NCBI GenBank assembly: GCA_938084575.1
Contig: CALKFG010000004.1
Location: 124,001 to 188,000 of the forward strand
From: an uncultured Hyphomonadaceae bacterium
GTDB taxonomy: Bacteria > Pseudomonadota > Alphaproteobacteria > Caulobacterales > Hyphomonadaceae
Direction: 5' to 3'
DNA: 64,000 nt
A program made the position numbers and the translations under genes. Shown piece after piece: positions 1-6,768 of the stretch. Each line of letters starts with the position of its first letter. Within the stretch, counting starts at the first letter, position 1. The notes under the pieces were generated by a model. The model searched no databases. It saw only the letters and a program-made list of their open reading frames with translations, and was not told the DNA's origin.

Positions 1-717
1 GTCACGGGTAATCGCCCGGTCGCGAAGCCCCTCATCCAGCCATTTTAAGGCGATGGAGCGGGCCAGCGGCGGCCAGTCGGTGGCGCCCTCGACCCAGTCG
101 CGAAGGGTGTCCTGCAGCTCTGACTGACGCAGGAACAGGTGGGCGGTGTCGCGGATCTCGATCTGTGTGCCGCCGGACACGGCCGAATAGGGATTCTTCA
201 GGTCCACCGGGTCAAGCAGGCGGCCGCACTGATCGCACTGGTCACCCCGGGCCTTGTCATAATCGCAATGCGGACAGGTGCCCTCGACATAGCGGTCAGG
301 CAGGAAGCGGCCATCATCATGGCTGTAGACCTGTTTGGAGATCCGTTCCTCGATCAGGCCCCGGGCCTCGAGCGCATTGGCAAAATGCTGGGTCAGGCGG
401 GCATTCTGAGGGCTGGAGGAGCGCCCGAACCAGTCATAGGACAGATCAAAGCCGGCGCCCGCGGCCCGCTGAATGTCATGCTGCTGGTCACAATAGGCGC
501 GCACATCCATGCCCGCCTGCTGGGCGGCGAGCTCGGCCGGCGTGCCATGTTCGTCGGTGGCGCAGATATACAGAACGTCATGGCCGCGCAGGCGCTGAAA
601 CCGGGCGAAGACATCAGCCGGCAGCATCGAGCCGGCAAGATTGCCGAGATGCTTGATGCCATTAATATAGGGCAGGGCTGACGTAATCAGGATCCGGCGC
701 TTGGGGGTCTGGGCCAT
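1..717 (-). CDS. metG: Methionyl-tRNA synthetase, N-terminal part (cut by window edge)
   Basis: Charges tRNA-Met in the cytoplasm. The visible 239 codons begin [20 protein letters not shown], followed by [18 protein letters not shown] (the HIGH-type ATP site of class I synthetases) and [12 protein letters not shown], all typical of MetRS. A zinc-knuckle region with CPHC and CDQC pairs lies near residues 165-185, as in MetG1-type enzymes. The KMSKS loop and anticodon-binding domain lie outside the window. I chose the ATG at 717 because GGAAG sits a few bases upstream; an in-frame ATG at 729 is possible. In many alphaproteobacteria metG lies between holB and tatD; here it stands apart from that cluster. 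Confidence 0.95.
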   Translation of the reverse strand, partial: MAQTPKRRILITSALPYINGIKHLGNLAGSMLPADVFARFQRLRGHDVLYICATDEHGTPAELAAQQAGMDVRAYCDQQHDIQRAAGAGFDLSYDWFGRSSSPQNARLTQHFANALEARGLIEERISKQVYSHDDGRFLPDRYVEGTCPHCDYDKARGDQCDQCGRLLDPVDLKNPYSAVSGGTQIEIRDTAHLFLRQSELQDTLRDWVEGATDWPPLARSIALKWLDEGLRDRAITRD

Positions 718-820
718 GACTTCTTCCATAGTTTGCTATCAGGAGGCAGACTGCCCCTTCGCGGTCTGAGGGTTCTGATAACGATCAGCGCGAAAAATGG
801 AACCATTTCGGGAGGAAACA

Positions 821-1267
821 ATGTTGCGGATTTCAGGAATAAACATTCTCGGCGTTCTGCTGAGTGCCATCTGTATCTGGCTTTTGGGGTTTCTCTGGTA
901 CGGGCTGGCGTTTGAGCGCGTTTGGATGGCGGAGATGAAGTATACTGAGGACATGGTGGCCGGCGCGATGGAGCCTGTCCTGTTCTTTGTCGGCGGCGGC
1001 CTGATCTCCCTGTCGCTGGCCCTGGCCCAGGCCCTGGCGATGCGGGCGTTTGACGCGACCGACTGGCCCCGCGCGACCCGGCTGGGGGCGCTGATCGGGG
1101 TCTATATCGGATTGCCCATGGCGGGGTTTGATCTGGTGTACAATGTTGATCACAGCTGGACGCTGTTTGCGCTGCATGGCGGTTATAACATCGTGCTGTT
1201 CAGTCTGGCCGGGCTTGTCATGGCATTGTTCTGGGGCAAGGACACCGAGGCCGAGCCGGCCGGCTAG
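821..1267 (+). CDS. DUF1761-like small membrane protein
   Basis: A 148-residue integral membrane protein of unknown function. It shows four hydrophobic segments (about residues 5-25, 50-70, 85-105 and 118-138). The pattern of a Trp/Tyr-rich LGFLWYG stretch after the first segment resembles the DUF1761 family, which is known only as a membrane domain. The start at 821 is preceded by a strong GGGAGG at 810-815; an upstream in-frame ATG at 797 lacks a ribosome site. It is divergent from metG and followed by tRNA-Thr. No substrate can be inferred. Confidence 0.7.
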   Translation: MLRISGINILGVLLSAICIWLLGFLWYGLAFERVWMAEMKYTEDMVAGAMEPVLFFVGGGLISLSLALAQALAMRAFDATDWPRATRLGALIGVYIGLPMAGFDLVYNVDHSWTLFALHGGYNIVLFSLAGLVMALFWGKDTEAEPAG

Positions 1268-1355
1268 GGATCCGGCAGGGGCACAGAGTGCCGGGCGGAT
1301 CATCCTGACAAGGGTTCTTGCGCTCCCCGGCAAGGCGACGTAAAGGAGCCGCTGT

Positions 1356-1431
1356 GCCCCTATAGCTCAGCTGGTAGAGCAACTGATTTGTAATCAGTAG
1401 GTCCGCGGTTCGAGTCCGTGTGGGGGCACCA
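1356..1431 (+). tRNA. tRNA-Thr (anticodon TGT)
   Basis: A 76-nt cloverleaf with 7-bp acceptor stem GCCCCTA/TGGGGGC, D-loop TAGCTCAGCTGGTAGAGCA, anticodon stem ACTGA/TCAGT around loop TTTGTAA (anticodon TGT), T-arm with GGTTCGAGTCC, and an encoded CCA at 1429-1431. An integrase relic lies on its 3' side. Confidence 0.97.
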
Positions 1432-1551
1432 TCAACCCGTCCGGCGTGATCCGGGGTGCTCAGAAAAACCAATCAAAAACAGTTTACTAAAGGTTTCTGG
1501 ATGTCGGACTGTCGGGGTCTGTCCAAGGGTAAACAGTGTTGTCCGTGCAAA

Positions 1552-1570
1552 TTGTGGGTGTATTTGTGGG
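1552..1570 (+). repeat. Two TTGTGGG repeats, possible integrase arm sites
   Basis: TTGTGGG occurs at 1552-1558 and 1564-1570, twelve bases apart, between the tRNA-Thr 3' end and the integrase relic. Repeats of this type often precede P4-like integrase genes at tRNA sites; assignment as arm-binding sites is inference. Confidence 0.4.
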
Positions 1571-1628
1571 CCTGTTTCGGGGGTGTTTTGCGAGCCTCTG
1601 AGTGATCCCCAACGCCCATGGATGTGCC

Positions 1629-1766
1629 ATGACGCTTGCCGATTCCCAGATCAGGAAGGTCCGACCGGGCGCGAAGACGATGACACAGGCCGACGGCGGG
1701 GGCACACCCCTGACCTCGCCGGCGGGGTCGCAGCCGCCATGGCCCGGGCATGTGTCCTCCCCCTGA
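1629..1766 (+). pseudogene. Relic of a P4-type tyrosine integrase (N-terminal arm-binding domain)
   Basis: A 45-codon reading frame starts MTLADSQIRKVRPGAK and continues ADGGGTPLTSPAGSQPPW. This follows the DUF4102 arm-binding domain of P4-like integrases, whose N-terminus runs roughly 'L-TD..IR..KPGAK....DG-GL-L.V.PAGSK.W'. It stops at 1764-1766, far short of the roughly 400 residues of a working integrase, and no catalytic R-H-R-Y region follows before the next gene at 1807. It lies 200 bases from the tRNA-Thr 3' end, a usual integration site. I read this as the scar of a lost island. The family match is from memory of its consensus, not a search. Confidence 0.6.
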
Positions 1767-1806
1767 CATCCCGGCCACAAGCATGGGCGAGTGGAAAAGG
1801 CAGAGG

Positions 1807-3072
1807 CTAAAAGGCGCGGCTGACAGACGCGTTTGAGCTGGGGACGGGCTCTGGCTCAATCTCTCCGAACTGGGTGACGATCGTAATGTCCCCATTGCGC
1901 TGCACCTGACCGAGGGCAATGTGCTTTGTCAGGTGCTGGTTTGCCAGCAGGCTGACTGGGCCGGCCGGGCTGTCATAGGACAGTCCGGACATGGCTGCCG
2001 ACACGGCCGCCGGCTCCAGACTGTTGGCGGCCGTCACGGCGCGGGCCCACATATGCACCATGGTATAGGCGGTGGCAGAAGGTTCGCCAATGGGCCGGTC
2101 GTCACCAAACCGGGCCTTGAATTTCTCAACAAACTCGACAGCACCGAGGGCTTCGAGGCACTGAAAGAAGCCCTGGCTGACATAGGAGCCGACAAAGTAA
2201 CGGCTGCCAAATTGCGAGATGGTGGCTTCGTCAATTGAGAAACTCACCGCGAGAAACCCGTTTTCAACGGTCATGTAACGGCGTGACAAGGCGCGGAACA
2301 GGGCCTCATTGTCATCCCCATTGACGGTGTTCAGTATTGCCCCGCCGTCTGGAAGGGCCTGGGCCATCGCGTCAATTTCTGATGCGGTCACGGCGGTTCC
2401 AAGCGGGAGATAGACTTCGCCGACCACGCGCCCGCCCGATTGCTGGATTTGCTGGGTCATGATGGCATTGGCGGTACGGGGATAGACATAGTCCGAGCCG
2501 ATCAGGAAAAAGTCTGTGATTCCCTGTTCAAACAGCCAGTTTATGGCCGGTTCGGACTGCTGGTTCGGGGTGGCGCCGAAATAAAGGACATTGTCGGCCG
2601 GCGCCTCGCCTTCATACTGGATGGGGTAGAATAACAGGCTGTCGCTGTCCTTGAAGACCGGCAGCATGGCCTTTCGGCTGGACGAGGTCCATCCGCCGAA
2701 GACGACGCTGACCTGGTCCTGTTCGACCAGGCGCTGGGCCTCCTGCGCAAACACGGCCGGATCTGACCGGCCGTCGCGTAAAAGCGGAACGAGCTTAAGC
2801 CGTTTGGAGCCAAATTGCAGACCGCCAAGGGCATTGATTTCTTCAATGGCGAGAACCTCGCCGGTTATCACGGTATCTTCAGACACCGCCATGGTGCCAC
2901 TGAGGGAATGTAACAGCCCGACGGGAATTTCACCCTGGAAGGTGTAGCGGGGTTGTTCCTCGGCTCTGGTGCACGCGGCCAGAGTCAGGCTGGCGGTGGC
3001 GAACACCGCCAGACTCTGGATCACGGTCCGGGTCATATATCGCAGGACGGAAGGGTTCTTGGCAGGTGTCAT
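1807..3072 (-). CDS. UrtA/AmiC-like periplasmic ligand-binding lipoprotein
   Basis: A 421-residue type I periplasmic binding protein. The N-terminus has a lipoprotein signal ending LTLAAC (lipidated Cys about residue 34), then the start of the ligand-binding fold, IPVGLLHSLSGTMAVSED, EEINALGG, and VVFGGWTSSSRKAMLPV, all as in urea/short-amide binding proteins (UrtA, AmiC). The usual partners, permease and ATPase genes of a urea or branched-chain ABC transporter, are absent. Instead its start codon shares one base with the stop of the ion-channel gene upstream (TAATG at 3074-3070), so the two are almost surely translated together. I infer it is a sensor that presents a ligand to, or modulates, the channel. 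The ligand is unknown; an amide, urea or amino acid would fit the family. An alternative start is ATG at 3036. Confidence 0.85.
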   Translation of the reverse strand: MTPAKNPSVLRYMTRTVIQSLAVFATASLTLAACTRAEEQPRYTFQGEIPVGLLHSLSGTMAVSEDTVITGEVLAIEEINALGGLQFGSKRLKLVPLLRDGRSDPAVFAQEAQRLVEQDQVSVVFGGWTSSSRKAMLPVFKDSDSLLFYPIQYEGEAPADNVLYFGATPNQQSEPAINWLFEQGITDFFLIGSDYVYPRTANAIMTQQIQQSGGRVVGEVYLPLGTAVTASEIDAMAQALPDGGAILNTVNGDDNEALFRALSRRYMTVENGFLAVSFSIDEATISQFGSRYFVGSYVSQGFFQCLEALGAVEFVEKFKARFGDDRPIGEPSATAYTMVHMWARAVTAANSLEPAAVSAAMSGLSYDSPAGPVSLLANQHLTKHIALGQVQRNGDITIVTQFGEIEPEPVPSSNASVSRAF

Positions 3073-4193
3073 TATGCAGTTCCCCGCATCAGGGCCCAAA
3101 TCACGGTCGCGAGGATGGCAGACGACAGGACTGCCAGGCCACGATCCAGTTTTATAATGGTTTTTTCGTTACCATAGGACTGAAAGTGCAAATGGGTGAA
3201 CAGGGATTCCACGGTCGCAACGGAAATATAGAACAGGATGGCGATGTGAATCTTGTCGGTCAGGGTGACGGTGGTCAACTCGCCGAAGGTTTCAGTCGAC
3301 TGGCGCATGCTCAACACGACCGCGAACACCGAACCCGCGATCAGACCGAATCTCGGGCTGAGGGCTGAGCCGTTGTTCAGAGGAAGAAAATAGGCTGTGC
3401 AGGCCAGCCCTGCAGCCGCCAGCGCTGTGGCCATCATTTTCCAGAAGCCGGAAGTCGAAGTGCGCCGTGCGGTAATGGTCAGTTCCAGCTCCGGGACTTC
3501 CAGCTCGTTGAACTCTGCGCCCGCGGGATGTCCCAGGCTGGACGGGTAAATCTTCCGGGTGGCATAGGCTGCCGCGCCGGTAATGTCCCAGCCGGGAATG
3601 ACGATGTCGGGATCGATCACCTTCTGGACGCTGCTGCCAATGAACCGCACAGAGCGGTATTCGGTGTCTTTCAGGTCGAGATTCACGTTCAGGGTTTGCT
3701 GGTCATAGGGATAATTCTGGACCTCCCAGACATGACTTAGCCGGGCTTCGATGAACCGCCGGTGGATGATGCGTTCATTGGCCTGGGGAAAGGACCGGTC
3801 CTCCTGGAGCAGGATTTCCTTGGAGCCGAGGACCCGCATCGCCTCGAGATGATTGGGCTTGTCGACGTCTGTCTCATACCAGACATAGAAGGAGATACGG
3901 AAACTCTGCTCAATATCATCAAACTCACCAAGATCGGAGATCAGGACATTGGCGGTGAGATATTCCGGTCCGGTTGACGCGGCGGCCAGCATCGGACCGG
4001 CGCCCAGTGCGGCAAGGCTGGCCAGTGCGGCAAGGCTGGCCAGTGCGCGCCGAACCAGACGGTCTCGGAAGCCAAATCGGCCAATCGTCAGGCCTGCGCG
4101 CCTCATTTGACGTCCCATCCAGGTCAGAGGGGCCCGCCCGACTGCCTGAAGTCTCACGCCGCGCGCGACGTGTCGTTGCCTGTTCGATCGCAT
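3072..4193 (-). CDS. Pentameric ligand-gated ion channel (prokaryotic Cys-loop receptor)
   Basis: 373 residues from the first ATG. After a signal peptide (about residues 46-72) comes the extracellular beta-sandwich: ISDLGEFDDIEQSFRISFYV and VWYET match the beta1-beta2 region, and YPYDQQTL at 161-168 is the Cys-loop hallmark (prokaryotic form without the cysteines). Four membrane helices follow at about 250-271, 281-297, 312-334 and 349-370, the arrangement seen in GLIC and ELIC. Pentameric channels of this family gate ions across the inner membrane on ligand or proton binding; the ligand and ion selectivity here are unknown. Translation is coupled to the binding-protein gene downstream. ATGs at 4118 and 4106 are alternative starts; none has a strong ribosome site. 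The signal peptide is encoded partly by an 18-bp tandem repeat. Confidence 0.85.
   Translation of the reverse strand: MRSNRQRHVARGVRLQAVGRAPLTWMGRQMRRAGLTIGRFGFRDRLVRRALASLAALASLAALGAGPMLAAASTGPEYLTANVLISDLGEFDDIEQSFRISFYVWYETDVDKPNHLEAMRVLGSKEILLQEDRSFPQANERIIHRRFIEARLSHVWEVQNYPYDQQTLNVNLDLKDTEYRSVRFIGSSVQKVIDPDIVIPGWDITGAAAYATRKIYPSSLGHPAGAEFNELEVPELELTITARRTSTSGFWKMMATALAAAGLACTAYFLPLNNGSALSPRFGLIAGSVFAVVLSMRQSTETFGELTTVTLTDKIHIAILFYISVATVESLFTHLHFQSYGNEKTIIKLDRGLAVLSSAILATVIWALMRGTA
4005..4047. repeat. 18-bp tandem repeat inside the channel signal peptide
   Basis: CAGTGCGGCAAGGCTGGC occurs at 4005-4022 and again at 4023-4040, with a third partial copy to 4047. In the channel protein it encodes the repeated hydrophobic ALASLA units. 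Copy-number change by slippage would keep the frame and alter only signal-peptide length. Confidence 0.85.
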
Positions 4194-4250
4194 ATCACTC
4201 TGCCCACCCCGGCGGAGACCGCCAATCTCCTGCTTTTAACCCTACGGGAT

Positions 4251-4279
4251 CAGGTGACAAGAAAAATACGCGTCACCTG
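4251..4279. promoter_or_regulatory. Perfect inverted repeat, candidate operator
   Basis: CAGGTGAC at 4251-4258 and GTCACCTG at 4272-4279 form a perfect 8-bp dyad with a 13-bp AT-rich spacer. Half-site centres are 21 bp apart, two helical turns, as for a dimeric repressor or activator. It lies between the divergent channel operon and rhodanese gene, so could control either. Confidence 0.5.
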
Positions 4280-4363
4280 TCGGGTCGCTGAGAGACGCCC
4301 GGACCCGGTGGCGCTTGGCGTTCAGGACCGAACCGGGTTAGGTGTCCGGGAAGGAGAGCGCTG

Positions 4364-4798
4364 ATGTTAAAACCGATTGTCCTGAGTTTTTTCGCAGTCC
4401 TGCTGGCCCTGGACTCCAGGGCGGGCGAGACGATTGCCGCCGATAAAGCCTACCGGTCCGCTCAAAGCGGGGATCTGGTTCTGGTGGATGTCCGCACCGA
4501 GGCCGAGTGGCGCGCAACCGGCTTACCCGCCGGCAGTCTCGGCATTCCGCTTCAGGACGATGATTTCGTTCAGCAGGTTCTCGTCGCGGTCAAGGGCGAC
4601 AGGACGCAGCCGGTTGCCGTGATTTGCCGGACCGGCGGGCGTTCGGAGCACGCGATGAACCGTCTGGAAGCGGCGGGGTTCAGCCAGGTTTACAATGTCG
4701 CCGAAGGTCTGTTCGGACGCCCGGGCGCCGGTCCGGGATGGCGGGCGCGCGCGCTTCCTCTGGGGTCCCCCGGCCGGCCTAACCGAGGGTCTGAATGA
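4364..4798 (+). CDS. Secreted single-domain rhodanese
   Basis: A 144-residue protein with a signal peptide (residues 1-20, ending DSRAGETIA) and one rhodanese domain. DVRTEAEW near residue 42 and the active-site loop CRTGGRS near residue 86 are the family signature; the Cys carries the transferred sulfur. Rhodaneses move sulfane sulfur to acceptors such as cyanide or thiols; this one would work in the periplasm. The start at 4364 has GGAAGGAGAG just upstream. Its last 20 bases overlap a small gene on the other strand. It is divergent from the ion-channel operon and shares the intergenic palindrome. Confidence 0.85.
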   Translation: MLKPIVLSFFAVLLALDSRAGETIAADKAYRSAQSGDLVLVDVRTEAEWRATGLPAGSLGIPLQDDDFVQQVLVAVKGDRTQPVAVICRTGGRSEHAMNRLEAAGFSQVYNVAEGLFGRPGAGPGWRARALPLGSPGRPNRGSE

Positions 4799-4874
4799 TA
4801 TAAATCCCTAACAGGATCAGGATTGCCGATCCTGACAGGGCAAACCCCCACAATATGCGTTTGAACTTTGTCAT
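4779..4874 (-). CDS. Small single-pass membrane peptide (31 residues)
   Basis: A 31-codon frame beginning MTKFKRILWGFALSG and ending GIYIIQTLG. It has a positively charged start (K, K, R) followed by one membrane-length hydrophobic stretch, the design of a small inner-membrane protein. A purine-rich GAGAGAGACGGG lies directly upstream of the ATG at 4874. It overlaps the last codons of the rhodanese gene on the opposite strand. Function unknown. Confidence is limited because nothing but layout supports it. Confidence 0.45.
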   Translation of the reverse strand: MTKFKRILWGFALSGSAILILLGIYIIQTLG

Positions 4875-5131
4875 CCCGTCTCTCTCTGGACCAAGCGCCG
4901 GGCCATGCCCGCCCTGCCGGACGATGCCCGACAGGCGCTTCGCTCCGGGTCCTAATGCCTTTTTCAGATTACACCAGAACGCTGCCGGCTCATGCGGCTA
5001 TGAGAAGCACCCGGCCGGCAGGGTCAGGCGGAACACCCGGCTCCTGTCTGGACTTCTCATGCGCGGTGCTATCAGACTATCTCCATCCCGTGCCGGACGG
5101 GTGGGGTCGAGCGCGGAGCAGGGGAGGCGGC

Positions 5132-6337
5132 ATGAGACTGACATTCGGACCCGGCGTGCTCACAGTGGCCGCGTTCATCGGGCCGGGCACGGTAACAGCG
5201 TGCACGCTGGCGGGTGCTGAGTTCGGCTTTGCCCTGATCTGGACACTGGTCTTCGCAACGCTTGCGACGATGATCCTGCAGGACATGACGGCCCGGCTGG
5301 GTGCCGGCGCCCAAACCGGGCTCGGCCAGGCCCTGATGCAGGACATGCAGGGCCGGCTCGGCAAAGCCGGCTTCGGGCTTCTGATTTTTGGGGCGCTGTT
5401 TATCGGCAACAGTGCCTATGAGGGCGGTAATCTGACCGGCGCTGCGCTGGGTCTGGACGCCATATTCGCCGGACAGGGTCCCGGGCAGGGCGGCTGGGTG
5501 CTTCTGGTGGCCCTGCTCTCCGGACTTGTCGTGCTGGTCGGGCGCTATGCCGTTCTTGAAAAGATCCTGATTGGCCTTGTGGTCATCATGAGTGCGTCTT
5601 TCCTGATCAGCGCAGCGGTTATTCGTCCCGATCCTGGCCTGTTCCTGTCCGGCCTCCAGCCCCGTCTCCCCGCGGGTGCGACGCTGACGGCCATGGCGCT
5701 GATCGGAACCACCATTGTCCCCTATAATCTGTTCCTGCATGCCGCTGCCGCGAAACAGAAGTGGCCGGGTGAAGGGGGCGTGAGGCAGGCGCGGCAGGAC
5801 TCTGCTCTGTCCATAGGCCTTGGCGGACTGCTCTCCATCCTGATCCTGTCGACGGCGGCCACCGCCCTGTTCGGGCGGGAGCTGAGCGTCCGGTCCGCCG
5901 CCGACATGGCCCTGGCCATTGAGCCGGTGTTCGGGGTCTCTGCCCGTTACCTTCTGGGTATCGGGCTTTTTGCCGCCGGGCTGACCTCTGCAATTACCGC
6001 CCCGATGGCGACGGCCTTTGCTATGTCAGAGGTGTTGGGGGTGGGCGCCGCGCGACAGAGACTCGCATTCAGGGCGACCGCGCTGAGCGTTGTGCTGATC
6101 GGGGCCGTCATTGGCCTGTCAGGCATCCGGCCGGTGCATCTGATCCTGATCGCCCAGATTGCCAACGGTCTGCTGCTTCCGATCATCGCGGTATTCTTGC
6201 TGCGGCTCATGAACCGGGCGACGGTGCTCGGGGCACACCGCAACCGGTGGCGGGCCAATCTGGCAGGGGTCGGTGTGATACTTCTGACAGTCGGGCTTGG
6301 GGCCCGAAGTGTGCTCAGCGCAGTCGGTATTGTATAA
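5132..6337 (+). CDS. NRAMP-family transporter with altered metal-site motif
   Basis: A 401-residue polytopic inner-membrane protein of the NRAMP (MntH) fold with about eleven hydrophobic segments. Canonical NRAMP transporters bind Mn2+ or Fe2+ with a DPGN motif in helix 1. Here the same place reads FIGPGTVTACTLAG, so the metal-binding Asp and Asn are missing; helix 6 reads GTTIVPYNLFLHAAA in place of the usual Met-containing motif. The substrate is therefore open: another divalent ion, Mg2+ or something else. The start at 5132 follows GGGGAGG at 5121-5127; the open frame extends upstream to 4868 but that part is low-complexity and unlike NRAMP. A terminator lies downstream at 6568-6602. Confidence 0.8.
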   Translation: MRLTFGPGVLTVAAFIGPGTVTACTLAGAEFGFALIWTLVFATLATMILQDMTARLGAGAQTGLGQALMQDMQGRLGKAGFGLLIFGALFIGNSAYEGGNLTGAALGLDAIFAGQGPGQGGWVLLVALLSGLVVLVGRYAVLEKILIGLVVIMSASFLISAAVIRPDPGLFLSGLQPRLPAGATLTAMALIGTTIVPYNLFLHAAAAKQKWPGEGGVRQARQDSALSIGLGGLLSILILSTAATALFGRELSVRSAADMALAIEPVFGVSARYLLGIGLFAAGLTSAITAPMATAFAMSEVLGVGAARQRLAFRATALSVVLIGAVIGLSGIRPVHLILIAQIANGLLLPIIAVFLLRLMNRATVLGAHRNRWRANLAGVGVILLTVGLGARSVLSAVGIV

Positions 6338-6413
6338 CAAACCGACCCGTACGTCTCGTACGCTCGAGCCGGCCTTCGGGGTGACGGTGTCGCCTTTGGC
6401 GCATGAGATCGTT

Positions 6414-6485
6414 TTACTGTGATGTTTGTCCCATCAGCAGCGCTGCAACCAGAAACGCTCCGATACAGGCAAAGAATTTTTCCAT
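6414..6485 (-). CDS. Possible 23-residue hydrophobic peptide
   Basis: A 23-codon frame starting MEKFFACIGAFLVAALL. It has a short charged start and one hydrophobic run, and an AGAAAGAG stretch about eight bases before the ATG. It resembles other tiny membrane peptides in layout only; no family is recognised. It lies in the 430-base interval between the NRAMP gene and the hydrolase-monooxygenase gene, which otherwise holds a terminator and no other gene I can support. Confidence 0.25.
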   Translation of the reverse strand: MEKFFACIGAFLVAALLMGQTSQ

Positions 6486-6567
6486 TCGGCACTCTTTCTT
6501 CCACAAAAGCGGCATCCGTCCTACCCCGTCGGGCACCGGCCAGCTGTCGCAGCTCACCCCTTTAGGG

Positions 6568-6602
6568 GCGGCCCGGACGGGATTGTCCCGGCCGCATTTT
6601 TT
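6568..6602 (+). terminator. Rho-independent terminator after the NRAMP gene
   Basis: GCGGCC at 6568-6573 pairs with GGCCGC at 6590-6595; an inner GGAC/GTCC adds four pairs after one mismatch, with a six-base loop. A T-run at 6597-6602 follows on the plus strand. Confidence 0.7.
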
Positions 6603-6768
6603 ATCCCACAAATGTGTAACAATTTTATGCCAGGACCCGCCCCTTGCAAGACAGGTCCCGGGGCCAGCTGACCGGCCAGCGCCGCTGCAATGACCGCGCG
6701 TCAGGTGGGATTGTCAGTCGGTGCAGACCCGGCAATAGTGTGCCCAAAGGTGACGGAGGAACAGGCGG

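Noticed and set aside
139-681. Long plus-strand frames opposite metG
   Set aside because: Shadow frames of the GC-rich metG codons; no ribosome site and no family features.
1695-1706. GGGGGCAC near the integrase relic resembles the tRNA-Thr 3' end, possible att site
   Set aside because: Only eight bases match and they fall in the relic's GGG-coding stretch; too short to call an attachment repeat.
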